The notes: generated from the sequence alone by a model not told the origin. 64,000 nucleotides of DNA from Sepioteuthis lessoniana (GCA_963585895.1 CAUZXS010000127.1:115440-179439); one strand, 5' to 3'. Shown: positions 43,856 through 55,835, counted from the first letter of the stretch. Numbers and translations: made by a program.

Positions 43856-44995
43856 AATGGACACTCCTGTCGATCTCGACTAATGAGGTCACAATAATTC
43901 AATTAAAAGTGTGATATGTTTGAGAACCTGCTCACATGTTTGTTTCTTTATATTTTATTACGAACACTATTCCCCCACCCATGCAGAGCAACAGACTGCT
44001 AAGATAAGGTCAGCCAGTAAAATATGACCTGCATCGGAAAATGTGTTAAGAGGTCTTGACAAGATTTCCCTCCCACTAATCAGGACGACTGCATGCGAAG
44101 AGCAAACAATGTTATGGTTTGAAAATGGAAGTCGCTGATTGGATAAAAGATGGCACGTGTCAAAGTTATATTTTCGAGCGCCAGAAATACAAATTGAAGA
44201 GAAAATCAGTTGGTGAAGAATCTTCGACTTTGGTAGGGGTGAACTGCCCTGAAAAGGAAAGAATCTAACCAATTCATTAAAGGAGAGCAGCAGCCGCGCA
44301 GATTAAAATGATGAAAATTTTAGGAGAAAAGGAAGAAAAAAGTAACTCTGAAGATTCCTCTTGAAGCCACTCATTATCACAGCAATGATAATTAAAGAGA
44401 ATCCCAAGATACGCATGAAATTTGAAGAGAAAAGAAAGGAATTGACTAGACTTTCTGTAGACCGCAGAAAGTGAAAATGAAGGGAAAAAAGAAAGACATT
44501 TGTGAAGTCTCCGATGAGGCAATGAACTGATATAGAAAACCTTAGAACTGAGATAAGTAAAGACTGTTAACTAATTTCCTGAGCTCTAAATGTTGTAATT
44601 GCATGCATAAAGCTGAAATATCTGCCCGCATACATCATTCTATATATAAATGTTAGATTTATTTGTTTTTGCTTTGTTTTTTTTTTTGCCTTGATCCTCT
44701 TTGTCATATTATAGTTCATTTGCATTTGGTAAATAAAATCTTGTGATATAATTCCGTTAAATTTTCTTCGGTTCGTCTCTTTGTGGATTTCTGCCTCATT
44801 TTAATTTTTAATGTGTTAGGACAGATCCTGCAAGATGTTTAAGGAATAATTTTTGTGAGTGATATATTTATATGCAGCGATATCTTATCGGTTTGTAACA
44901 TATTTGCCAGCCTGTCAGGAATTTTATATTCCTTACATATTCGGGGGCTTTCGTTCATCTGTTCCGACTTCACCACGGTTCGTAACTATATATAT
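43856..44995. other. Unassigned
   Basis: No domain recognised in the open frames. 44085-44270 has an ATTGG motif, GGCACGTGTC and TTATATTTTCG in an order that could be a promoter or LTR, but support is weak. Confidence 0.35.
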
Positions 44996-45195
44996 ATATA
45001 TAATCAAGTCTCGCTGACTGCATAGAATTCCTTGACTCTCTCTCACTATCTGTCCCTATCATCCATCGCTCTTGAAAGGTCTTCCAAACTACATCCAGTA
45101 TCCGCACAATTGGTGTAAGTCTGTCTTTGCTGGTCAGCCAGCACTAGTGAATCACGCAAATATGTGGGGTGGGGTACATCGATAAATCCATAATC
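44996..45195 (-). pseudogene. RTE-like LINE, C-terminal scrap
   Basis: The minus-strand frame reads LVLADQQRQTYTNCADTGCS and LEDLSRAMDDRDR, matching the last 40 residues of the RTE-like LINE (ARTYIQQLCEDTGC, EDLPRAMNDRE in copy B). Followed on its 3' side by a short TA run. Confidence 0.75.
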
Positions 45196-45385
45196 TAATG
45201 CAGAAAAATAGCGCGTTATTTTATGCATCAAATATTTAGTTTCATAACATTATCCCCTTTCTTGTCAATGCACTTAAATGAACGCTTCATCATAGATAAC
45301 ATAGAATGATTGAATACAATAAAGATATCAAATTAAAATTCAATGAGTGTCCTAGGCAACGAATGACTTATAAATCTACTCTTGC

Positions 45386-45387
<2 letters not shown>

Positions 45388-45434
<47 letters not shown>
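45388..45434. repeat. (TA)n(GA)n microsatellite
   Basis: TA run then GA run. Another TA run lies at 45622-45652; the DNA between and up to 45770 is unassigned. Confidence 0.9.
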
Positions 45435-45610
45435 AATGGTAGATTTTGCTGAATCTGACAAAATGATAAAAAAATAATTGAAAAAGTGGATAGATCAAAC
45501 ACTTAAAACGGGTTTGGGGGGTAATATTTCTTTTTCTTTTTTTTTTTCGAAATGTTACTAGTAAACCTGTTGTAAATGTTTAATTTATCTACTTTTTCAC
45601 TTATTTTATC

Positions 45611-45654
<44 letters not shown>

Positions 45655-45771
45655 TGATAAACCTTTGAAATGTAAATATTCAAAACTTCTGAGTTTTATA
45701 TATGGATCAGTGGGTTTATTGGCGAGTGTGTGAATAGGTAGATACATATGAAGCAGACGAGATAGATAGAT

Positions 45772-45825
45772 TTTGGATTCATTGTTTTAATGGCATATCA
45801 ACTCTCATAGGTTATTTAATACCCA
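45772..45825 (-). mobile_element. Shared B/D tail remnant
   Basis: Minus-strand tail TTTAATGGCATATCAACTC and GGTTATTTAATACCCAAGCC directly before a family D head. Confidence 0.65.
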
Positions 45826-46486
45826 AGCCATCTTGGCTGGTCAGCTGCAGTTGTAGAATACACCGATTACTTTTCTGCAGAGGGGTAAGACCTCCGCGAG
45901 GAGTGTCCTGATATGACACTAAATAATCTGATAGTGAGGCTCCAGTAATGCTGGAGCTTAGGGGAATGCAGAGTACCTCTTCATTGCCATCTCTCACAGG
46001 TCCACTCTGGCCCTGAGTGGTTGTACCAAATAGAGTCCTATGTATAGGTCAAATAGAACAAAAGGAATAGTCATGCTAAATTGAATTGCTTGAAATAGAA
46101 CTCTTTTTGATATTGAAACTGTACTTATGCTAAACTGAATTATTCGAAATAGAACTGTTCTGATATTTAACTGTGTGTAAACAAAAAACTTTACTCATAC
46201 TAAAACTGATTTTTTTAAAAAATAAAACTGTTTTGACATTTAACACTGTCTAAGCAAAAACGTTACTTTTACGAAACTAAATGGTTTGAAATAGAACTGA
46301 TTTTTGACAGTGAAACGGGGTACTTATGCTAAATTGAATTGTTTGAAATGGAACTGCTTTTGATATTGACACTGTGTACTTATGCTAAACTGAATTATTT
46401 GAAAAAAAACTGTTTATATGTATAAAAATGGATTTAGTATTAATAACCTACAATGGTTGATGCGCCATAAAACCAAACCAAATCTA
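45826..46486 (+). mobile_element. Family D element
   Basis: Head (GTTGTAGAATACACCGATT), head body with GAGTGTCCTGATATGACAC, six or so internal monomers (TTATGCTAAACTGAATTATT), tail TAACCTACAATGGTTGATGC and CCAAACCAAA. Confidence 0.85.
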
Positions 46487-46650
46487 TCCTGGTTGAACAA
46501 TAGTGGTGGTATTTAATTCATAGCTTGAGAGATAAAGGAGTTCACACCTCTCCTAATAGTAATAGTCCAAACGTGGACGTAATCGCGCAATTGTTATTCG
46601 AACTCGCTAACTTCGGGGCCGTAGTCCAATACTTTATATATTACCCCACT
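46487..46650 (-). mobile_element. SINE B, tail-less
   Basis: Minus strand, CTATCCTGGTTGAACAATAG to CGAACTCGCTAACTTCGG and a degraded head. Confidence 0.7.
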
Positions 46651-47630
46651 GACATATTTGTAAAAACGAATAGATAAGTTTATTTTCATTCATAATGTTT
46701 AGAGAATCCTGTGAATAAACACAGACATATCAATCAAATCAATATTCGATTAACCATCGAGGTTTCTTGTGAGCCGGTAATCTTTTTTTGTCAATCGAAT
46801 ATCGATTATCAGCCAATCACTTTTGTAATTGCCTCCGTCATTTATACATCTGAATATGTGGGTATTAGAAAAAGTAAATAAATAAAATAAAAATATATAG
46901 CAGTTCCCAAAAGCTCACTGACAAGAAGCAAGAACGGCGCATGCCTAAAGAAAGGGTCTTCCGAACATTGAATAGAAATTCCGCCACTTCAACCGTATCG
47001 TTGGTATTGAAAGGACCCCCTTTTTCTCTTAGTTGCAGGCAGGATAGACACACATGCGTGCTCAGCCTTGGGGTTCGCGGCTGGTTGTGTCTCCTGCTTG
47101 CAAGCCGCCTCTAAAAGCATACCACACTGAAAAACACCTGCTGGACATAACCACCGACTTTAAACTCATCACCCACCGAAAATGACTCTCATGTATTTTA
47201 ACGCCTTGTCTGGAAAACGCGACCACTTCGACTGGTTCAGGAAAAATGTTCCACGCCACAGGAAGGTTGTAAACCCCAAAATAGTTTTAAGCATAAAAGT
47301 ATTTCTTTGTCTTTCCTTCCGTCCTTTAAACGACAAATCTTCTTACGCGCCAAAAATACTTCAAATTTAACAACTGTTTGCTAATTGGTAGAAAGATTGT
47401 ATAGCGCTTTAATTTCACAAGTTTTCTGTTTTAAACTGGCCTTTCACAACGCTCGAACAACGATTCCTAATGCCAATAATCAAGTCAAAAAAGATTTTTT
47501 TTTATTGAGAACAATATCTTGTTTGTGACTGGAAAATTACGCTACATTTGTTGGTTGACTATGGTGTTAAATCTAAGCAATGTTTTTACTCACCGAAAAG
47601 ATGACTGTTATTGTTTATGTAAGCTTAAAT

Positions 47631-47633
<3 letters not shown>
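46651..47633. other. Unassigned; GC-richer 46910-47280
   Basis: The GC-richer part contains CCACTTCGACTGGTTCAGG and other non-repeat-looking sequence. The 65-codon frame on the minus strand (47062-47259) has no recognisable domain. Confidence 0.35.
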
Positions 47634-47670
<37 letters not shown>

Positions 47671-47742
47671 TAATTGGCCACACTTCGTAATTCGCATACT
47701 TCTATTCATTATTGCTTTAGATAGATAGATAGATAGATAGAT
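47634..47742. repeat. (TG)n and (GATA)n microsatellites
   Basis: TG at 47635-47669; GATA-type repeat at 47720-47742. Confidence 0.95.
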
Positions 47743-47937
47743 GCTGTCTTTCATTTGTCAGCAATGATATTCCACCAACTCAAATCGTTTTCCACCCTAC
47801 TCCGACCACCATTTTGTTTTTTTTATTTTTATTTATTTTTTTTTTGTCATATTGTTTTTTTCAACCGATACCAGGGAAACTATTTAGCCTGAGCAAAATT
47901 CAATTCACATTCGTACTTTTTTCATTACCATTGTTGT

Positions 47938-48028
47938 CCTTTCTTTTCTTTTCTTTTCTTTTCTTTTCTCTTCTTTTTTTCAATTACGATATATTCTATA
48001 CTTTTTCCAACAATATAAGCAAACATAT

Positions 48029-48093
<65 letters not shown>
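47938..48093. repeat. (TTTTC)n and (TG)n microsatellites
   Basis: TTTTC units at about 47938-47968 and a TG run of about 31 units at 48031-48093. Confidence 0.95.
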
Positions 48094-48094
<1 letters not shown>

Positions 48095-48227
48095 ATGAAT
48101 ATACATCTATTTGCATATTTTACATATGTGTGTATGTTCTGAGTTTATTTTCTCAATTCGCAATATATACGAGGTGTAATCAAAATGTATCGTGACTGAA
48201 TCTTTCAATTTTTTTAACTTTTAAAGT

Positions 48228-48512
48228 CTATGTATTTACCAGCAGTTTACGCGAGCAGGATACGACACAAGCTCAATTTTTAAGCAAAATTCAACAGGTT
48301 TAAATTCGGATATTTTCTTCTCCTAGACTGGTTGCCACACCAAGATTAAAGAACTAAATCTGCCCGACTATTTACCCATAGTTAGAAGAGAATACTTGGA
48401 TTCGTACCTTTCTCAAAGGAATTGATGCTATGTGGAATGCAAATAGTCTCGTCTAGGATTTGAGCTCGGGTCATCGTTTCTATTTCCTCATTACTCCGCG
48501 AGCGCCACCTTG
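48228..48512 (-). mobile_element. SINE A
   Basis: Near full-length minus-strand copy: CGAGCAGGATACGACAC, TTCTTCTCCTAGACTGG, GGATTTGAGCTCGGGTC and the head complement CACTCCGCGAGCGCCACC-like end. Confidence 0.85.
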
Positions 48513-48784
48513 GCATATAAATATTAGACTTATGCCCAACTGAACAACACATACGATAAAGGTATGATGTCTAGACTGTCGTTTAGATATCTTAATGAGT
48601 CAGTACCAATTTTCAAAAAGAAATTCTAAGCCAGACTTGATATTTACTGAAGTAGTAAACTAGCTTTTGGCAAAACACAAAATTATGAAAAAACAACTCC
48701 CTCCATATTCACCAGACCTAGCTGATTGCCACTTTTTTTTTTCCTAAACTGAAAATTGAATTTAAGATTGATGGATTGATTGAT

Positions 48785-49545
48785 TTTAATGGTATGTCAA
48801 CATGTCTCTGGTTATTTTAGGCCTTGTGATTAGGGAATTATTTTCTTTGTACGTTTATACTCACATTTTTGTGCAGTTGCTTCGAAATAGTGGCAGGGAT
48901 TTTTTAGCTGGGGTGGCATATAGTTATATGATATCAAGTATTCCTATCTAATACAAATAATTTGCACACAGTTGTATGATTTCAAGAATTCCTATCAAAT
49001 ACAAATAATTTGCACGCAGTTGTATGATTTCAATTATTCCTATCAAATACAAATAATTTGCACGCAGTTGTATGATTTCAAGTATTCCTATCAAATACAA
49101 ATAATTTGCACGCAGTTGTATGATTTCAAGTATTCCTATCAAATACAAATAATTTGCACGCAGTTGTATGATTTCAAGTATTCCTATCAAATACAAATTA
49201 TTTGCACACAGTTGTATGATTTCAAGTATTCCTACCTAATACAAATAATTTGCACACAGTTGTATGATTTCAAGTATTCCTATATAATACAAATTATTTG
49301 CACACAGTTGTATGATTTCAAGTATTCCTATCTAATACAAATAATTAGCACGAAATTGTATGATTTCAAGTATTCCTATCAAATACAAATAATTTGCACG
49401 AGATTGTATGATTTCAAGTATTCCTATCTAATACAAATAATTTGCACGCAGTTGTATGATTTCAAGTATTCCTATCTAATATCAATAATTATATGGTTTA
49501 AAGTAATTATTTCAATTTAATAATAATCATTTGTTTGCATTGTGT
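48785..49545 (-). mobile_element. Family D with 48-bp monomer array
   Basis: A tail-like start (TTTTAATGGTATGTCAAC) is followed, after about 90 bp, by the array at 48930-49490 and a final monomer to about 49545. Confidence 0.65.
48930..49490. repeat. 48-bp tandem array (about 12 copies)
   Basis: Unit GTTGTATGATTTCAAGTATT plus CCTATCAAATACAAATAATTTGCACGCA-like rest; starts at 48971, 49019 and 49067 give a period of exactly 48. Because 48 is a multiple of three, both strands stay open and encode 16-residue repeats (YDFKYSYQIQIICTQL on plus). I regard the 182-codon frame as a by-product, not a gene. Confidence 0.95.
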
Positions 49546-49557
49546 TATATAGCTTCA

Positions 49558-49559
49558 AG

Positions 49560-49600
<41 letters not shown>

Positions 49601-49700
49601 CGTCATCATCATAATAATAATAATCATAATAATAATAATAATAATAATCATGATAATAATAATCATCATCATAATAATAATAATAATAATAATAATCCTT
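49558..49700. repeat. (AAT)n microsatellite, interrupted
   Basis: AAT/ATA units with CATCATCAT and single CAT interruptions. Confidence 0.95.
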
Positions 49701-49819
49701 GAAAATAATTATAATCCTAATTATACAATTATTTCTTCAAAAACTATTCTTAAAACAAATGACTAATAATTATATGGGATCAAATATTTCGATTTAATAC
49801 AAATAATAAGGGAAGTAAA

Positions 49820-49985
49820 AAAAGATCTTTTTTAAAACAGATTTTTTTCTTCTTTTTTTTAAATTCTAAATAAAGTAAGGTGGAATTTTTTTTCATTTAT
49901 TAATTGTGGTGTGGGAAGAAACGAAAAATAAACCATGCTAATTTTTCATACTTTTTTTTTTTTAAAGTTCCAAACAGATTTATTT
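49820..49985. repeat. Poly-A/poly-T minisatellite piece
   Basis: Same pattern as 41281-41830 (AAACAGATTTTTTTCTTC, AAATTCTAAATAAAG). Confidence 0.6.
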
Positions 49986-50407
49986 GATTGATTGACGAGG
50001 CCCAACAAATATGGGTAAGAGTAGACCTGAGAGTAATAATCTCTTGAACTGGGGCCTCATTATCACATGCAGATGAGCATCATGCCCAGGATACTCCTCT
50101 TTTTCAAAGGTGAGGGAGTCTTAATTCTCTTAAGGGGATCCATTATACCGACATGATGATTGGGGGGGGGCTAATTAAAGATAAAGAATGATGAGTTGTT
50201 TGTATTCAATCCTATTTCAATATTAGTCAAGGCTTCAGGCAATAAAAAAGAGGTGCTTCAACCAATGCAAAAATCACTGTAATAATTGTATTGAATTGCA
50301 AGGGACTATTTGGAAGAAAATTAACGTTTCATTTATAGTTCATTTCTCTCTTGATAAGTACAGTTTCTGTTTCAATATGTTTTTAGCACACCTCGTATAT
50401 AGATATA

Positions 50408-50417
<10 letters not shown>
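49986..50417. other. Unassigned
   Basis: 50010-50160 faintly resembles a family D head (GCCTCATTATCAC, CCCAGGATACTCC). No gene. Confidence 0.4.

Positions 50418-50480
<63 letters not shown>
50418..50480. repeat. (TA)n microsatellite
   Basis: About 31 TA units; borders the family E module. Confidence 0.95.
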
Positions 50481-50482
<2 letters not shown>

Positions 50483-50561
50483 AGTCAGCACCTGAATGAT
50501 ATTCTTCAACGAAATAAATTTATAATGACAATTTAACCAGGTTTGAGTTTCCTTCTAATTG

Positions 50562-50568
<7 letters not shown>
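50481..50568 (+). mobile_element. Family E module, truncated
   Basis: Third copy: ACCTGAATGATATTCTTC, then AACGAAATAAATTTATAATG and TTTGAGTTTCCTTCTAATTG. TA microsatellites lie on both sides (50418-50480 and 50569-50618). Half of the hammerhead-like pairing region is deleted, but CGAAAT is intact. Confidence 0.6.

Positions 50569-50618
<50 letters not shown>
50569..50618. repeat. (TA)n microsatellite
   Basis: About 25 TA units on the right side of the family E module. Confidence 0.95.
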
Positions 50619-50620
<2 letters not shown>

Positions 50621-50636
50621 CGTCTACATAACGTGA

Positions 50637-50901
50637 GGAGGATGTGACACAAGCTCAGTTTTCTAAGCGGAGTTTAACAGGTTTTAGTTCAGTTTTCCTT
50701 CTCTTAAATTAGTTGCCATACCAAGGTTAAAGAGCACAGTCTGCCCTGTCATTTACCCGTAGCTGGAGGGAGAATGGTTGGAATAATACCTTTCCGAAGG
50801 GTATTAGCGCTATGTGAAATGCAAACAGCCTCGTTCAGGAATTTGAACTCTGGTTACCGTGTCCATTTCCTTCGACCGTAACTATTACACCACAACGTCT
50901 C

Positions 50902-50903
<2 letters not shown>
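50637..50903 (-). mobile_element. SINE A
   Basis: Near full-length minus-strand copy: GTGACACAAGCTCAG, AAGCGGAGTTTAACAGG, CTATGTGAAATGCAAACAG and TTACACCACAACGTCTCC at the head. Confidence 0.85.
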
Positions 50904-50986
<83 letters not shown>

Positions 50987-50987
50987 A
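50904..50987. repeat. Palindromic (CA)n(TA)n(TG)n
   Basis: CA, TA and TG blocks follow each other, so the 84 bp is nearly its own reverse complement and could form a cruciform. Confidence 0.95.
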
Positions 50988-51274
50988 TTGTAAATGAAGA
51001 ACAGCAGGGTAAGATCATTTATATATTTATCTGTTTTATGTTCTATCCGCGACTTTATTTAACCCCTCCCTAGAATGTGGCTTTTCTCCCACAAACATAA
51101 GTAAAATAAGTAATAAGGCTTCCAGCCATTTTGAGACTACACGTCCAGTAGAAAACAATGTTTTACATGCTGGCTGACTAATATATAAAGAGTTAGAAAA
51201 TTTCTTCTCACGACAAACTATTTGTTGTGCTATTACATTCAGGAATGAGTAAATTACAACACTATTTATAAGTT
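50988..51274. other. Unassigned spacer before the satellite
   Basis: No repeat or coding signal recognised. Confidence 0.4.
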
Positions 51275-54200
51275 GGGCACCTCGAGTAGTGTAATGGTTA
51301 GCAAGCTAGACTATCAAACCTTCATAAATGAGTGTAATGGTTAGCAAGCTAGACTATCAAACCTTCATGAATGAGTGTAATGGTTAGCAAGCTAGACTAT
51401 CAAACCTTCACGAATGAGTGTAATGTTTAGCAAGCTAGACTATCAAACCTTCACGAATGAGTGTAATGTTTCGCAAACTAGTCTATCAAACCTTCACGAA
51501 TGAGTAAATTACAACTCTATTTACAAGTTGGGCACCTCGAGTAGTGTAATGGTTAGCAAGCTAGACTATCAAACCTTCATGAATGAGTGTAATGTTTAGC
51601 AAGCTAGACTATCAAACCTTCATGAATGAGTGTAATGTTTAGCAAGCTAGATTATCAAACCTTCATGAATGAGTGTAGTGTTTAGCAAGCTAGACTATCA
51701 AACCTTCACAAATGAGTGTAATGTTTAGCAAGCTAGACTATCAAACCTTCATGAATGAGTGTAATGGTTAGCAAGCTAGACTATCAAACCTTCACGAATG
51801 AGTAAATTACAACTCTACTTACAAGTTGGGCACCTCGAGTAGTGTAATGGTTAGTAAACTAGACTATCAAACCTTCATGAATGAGTGTAATGGTTAGCAA
51901 GCTAGACTATCAAACCTTCACGAATGAGTGTAATGTTTAGCAAGCTAGACTATCAAACCTTCACGAATGAGTGTAATGTTTCGCAAGCTAGACTATCAAA
52001 CCTTCACGAATGAGTAAATTACAACTCTATTTACAAGTTGGGCACCTCGAGTAGTGTAATGGTTAGCAAGCTAGACTATCAAACCTTCACGAATGAGTGT
52101 AATGTTTAGCAAGCTAGACTATCAAACCTTCATGAATGAGTGTAATGGTTAGCAAGCTAGACTATCAAACCTTCACGAATGAGTGTAATGGTTAGCAAGC
52201 TAGATTATCAAACCTTCACGAATGAGTGTAATGTTTCGCAAGCTAGACTATCAAACCTTCACGAATGAGTAAATTACAACTCTATTTACAAGTTGGGCAC
52301 CTCGAGTAGTGTAATGGTTAGCAAGCTAGACAATCAAACCTTCATGAATGAGTGTAATGTTTAGCAAGCTAGACTATCAAACCTTCACGAATGAGTGTAA
52401 TGGTTAGCAAGCTAGATTATCAAACCTTCATGAATGAGTGTAGTGTTTAGCAAGCTAGACTATCAAACCTTCACAAATGAGTGTAATGTTGAGCAAGCAA
52501 GACTATAAACCGTCATGAATGAGTGTAATGGTTAGCAAGCTAGACTATCAAACCTTCATGAATGAGTAAATTACAACTCTATTTACAAGTTGGGCACCTC
52601 GAGTAGTGTAATGGTTAGTAAATTAGACTATCAAACCTTCATGAATGAGTGTAATGGTTAGCAAGCTAGACTATCAAACCTTCATGAATGAGTATAATGG
52701 TTAGCAAACTAGACTATCAAACCTTCATGAATGAGTGTAATGGTTAGCAAGCTAGACTATCAAACCTTCACAAATGAGTGTAATTTTTAGCAAGCTAGAC
52801 TATCAAACCTTCATGAATTAGTGTAATGGTTAGCAAGCTAGACTATCAAACCTTCACGAATGAGTAAATTACAACTCTATTTACAAGTTGGGCACCTCGA
52901 GTAGTGTAATGGTTAGTAAACTAGACTATCAAACCTTCATGAATGAGTGTAATGGTTAGCAAGCTAGACTATCAAACCTTCACGAATGAGTGTAATGTTT
53001 AGCAAGCTAGACTATCAAACCTTCACGAATGAGTAAATTACAACTCTATTTACAAGTTGGGCACCTCGAATAGTGTAATGGTTATTAAGCTAGACTATCA
53101 AACCTTCACGAATGAGTGTAATGTTTAGCAAACTAGACTATCAAACCTTCATGAATGAGTATAATGGTTAGCAAGCTAGACTATCAAACCTTCATGAATG
53201 AGTGTAATGGTTAGCAAGCTAGACTATCAAACCTTCACAAATGAGTGTAATGTTTAGCAAGCTAGACTATCAAACCTTCATGAATGAGTGTAATGTTTAG
53301 CAAGCTAGACTATCAAACCTTCACGAATGAGTAAATTACAACTCTATTTACAAGTTGGGCACCTCGAGTAGTGTAATGGTTAGCAAACTAGACTATCAAA
53401 CCTTCATGAATGAGTGTAATGTTTAGCAAGCTAGACTATCAAACCTTCACGAATGAGTATAATGTTTAGCAAGCTAGACTATCAAACCTTCACGAATGAG
53501 TGTAATGTTTCGCAAGCTAGACTATCAAACCTTCACGAATGAGTAAATTACAACTCTATTTACAAGTTGGGCACCTCGAGTAGTGTAATGGTTATTAAGC
53601 TAGACTATCAAACCTTCATGAATGAGTGTAATGTTTAGCAAGCTAGACTATCAAACCTTCATGAATGAGTGTAATGGTTAGCAAGCTAGATTATCAAACC
53701 TTCATGAATGAGTGTAGTGTTTAGCAAGCTAGACTATCAAACCTTCACAAATGAGAGTAATGTTTAGCAAGCTAGACTATCAAACCTTCATGAATGAGTG
53801 TAATGTTTAGCAAGCTAGACTATCAAACCTTCACGAATGAGTAAATTACAACTCTATTTACAAGTTGGGCACCTCGAGTAGTGTAATAGTTAGTAAACTA
53901 GACTATCAAACCTTCATGAATGAGTGTAATGGTTAGCAAGCTAGACTATCAAACCTTCACGAATGAGTGTAATGTTTAGCAAGCTAGACTATCAAACCTT
54001 CACGAATGAGTGTAATGTTTCGCAAGCTAGACTATCAAACCTTCACGAATGAGTAAATTACAACTCTATTTACAAGTTGGGCACCTCGAGTAGTGTAATG
54101 GTTAGCAAGCTAGACTATCAAACCTTCACGAATGAGTGTAATGTTTAGCAAGCTAGACTATCAAACCTTCATGAATGAGTGTAATGGTTAGCAAGCTAGA

Positions 54201-54375
54201 CTATCAAACCTTCACAAATGAGTGTAATGTTTAGCAAGCTAGACTATCAAACCTTCATGAATGAGTGTAATGTTTAGCAAGCTAGACTATCAAACCTTCA
54301 CGAATGAGTGTAATGGTTAGCAAGCTAGACTATCAAACCTTCACGAATGAGTGTAATGGTTAGCAAGCTAGAATA
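51275..54375 (+). repeat. 43-bp satellite with recurring 83-bp variant
   Basis: Basic unit of 43 bp (GTGTAATGGTTAGCAAGCTA plus GACTATCAAACCTTCATGAATGA-like rest), roughly 60 copies. A longer unit with TTACAAGTTGGGCACCTCGA recurs 12 times, starting at 51275, 51530, 51828, 52040, 52295, 52592, 52890, 53059, 53357, 53569, 53867 and 54079. The gaps are 169, 212, 255, 297 or 298 bp, that is 83 plus 2 to 5 units of 43. TAGTGTAATGG is a perfect match to the Pol III A-box pattern, and GGGCACCTCGAGTAG before it looks like a tRNA-type 5' start; no B-box is present. No open frame of note. Confidence 0.97.
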
Positions 54376-54377
54376 TC

Positions 54378-54858
54378 AAATGGTATGTCAATCATGGTAT
54401 GTCAACCATCGTACCTTATTTTATGCCAAATCCAGTTTATACTTAAATATTAGATATATATTAAACATAAGTCAACAAAGTTAAATAGTTTCAAGTATTG
54501 CTATGAATTACTAACAATTCAATTAACCATCGGTCATTTATTTACACATAGTTAAATGTAAAAAGAGTTCTATTTCTAACAATTCAATTTAGCATGATTC
54601 ATTTGTTTGCGCTCTGTTCAAATATCAAACGGTTCTATTTGACCTATAGATAGGACCCTATCAGTTGCTACGACTGAGGACCAGAGAGGACCTCGGAGCA
54701 ATGACAATAAAGGGATACTCCGCATTCCCCAATGCTCCAACATTACTGAAGTCTCACCATTGGATTGTTTAGTGTCATATCCAGGACACTCATTGGGTTT
54801 TTTACCCTCTGTAGAGATGCAGTCAGTATATTCTACAGCTCTAGCCGACTAGGCTGTT
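54378..54858 (-). mobile_element. Family D element
   Basis: Minus strand, tail TGGTATGTCAACCATCG next to the satellite, monomers (TTAAATAGTTTCAAGTATTG), head complement CTACAGCTCTAGCCGACTAG. Confidence 0.85.
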
Positions 54859-55732
54859 AAATTAGGAGGTTACTTTCCACCAATCCTGTATTTATCTGTT
54901 TTATTATCTGCTTTTGACGACTTTAATTGTCATCTCGGAATATAAGTAACAGTTAACCACTCCGCCCACAAAAAAGTAAATAATTTTTTTGGAATAAATA
55001 AATGAAAATGAAATTTTTTAAATTTATTTAAAAACTTCGAATCCAATCCACGAAAATGTGGTCTACACGAGAAATGAAAGAATAAACTGAAGCTACGTTG
55101 CCTGATTAAAATGAAATAGGATAATTGGATTTTAAGTTAAACCTTAAAGGAAAAAAAGGAGGAGACGCTTTTTTCTGGGAAGGAAAACTCACATTATCAA
55201 AATCCCAACAAGCATAATACCGGAGGTCTATAAATTCTGTGACATAAAACCTCAATCAAAACGGAGAGGTCAAACATCGAAATATACAAATATGATACTT
55301 CCATAATCACTATGTTATCCACCCCAGGCGTGTCACTGGATGACAGTTTCTGAGTGACGAGAGTATTACACGATCAGGACAAGCGTATAGCATTGGAATT
55401 CATGGAATGCAGTATGGTGGATGTGAAGCAAGGTTTATCAACACAGATGTTGGGTGGAGGAACCTCATAGATAAATAGCTTGGATCAAACGGTTCAGTCA
55501 GAAAACCACTTCGACTCATCTATAAGAGTGGCATCTATAAGTGAAATAAATTGCAACTTAAATATCACTGCGATTACAATTCAAACTATACGTGCAGACC
55601 GCATGACCCTTCATGCGGGTAAACTGGGATACGCTCAGTTGAGGCTTGAGATCTTATCCCAGAGTTCGAAAAATCAACTACAGAGCCAAAACAAACTTAG
55701 ATACAAAAACTTTATTAAACCTAAGCTCTGTG
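54859..55732. other. Unassigned
   Basis: No domain or repeat recognised, including within the 103-codon frame 55480-55791 before its last 20 residues. Confidence 0.4.
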
Positions 55733-55800
55733 TGGTCACGGCGCACAGTCTAGATAACCTGCCAGGAGCGATGGACGATAGGGACGGATGATTCAAAAGA
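55733..55800 (+). pseudogene. RTE-like LINE 3' scrap
   Basis: The final residues SLDNLPGAMDDRDG match the LINE C-terminus (EDLPRAMNDREE in copy B), followed within 40 bp by a TA/TACA microsatellite. Confidence 0.6.
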
Positions 55801-55835
55801 ATTAGAAACTTCTCACTCTCAGCACGACTTAATGA

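Noticed and set aside
48972-49520. A 182-codon open frame with perfect 16-residue repeats
   Set aside because: It is the translation of a 48-bp minisatellite; the opposite strand is open too, and the unit derives from a non-coding dispersed repeat.
51275-54375. CRISPR-like array (regular repeats)
   Set aside because: There are no unique spacers; units are a contiguous satellite and the DNA is eukaryotic.
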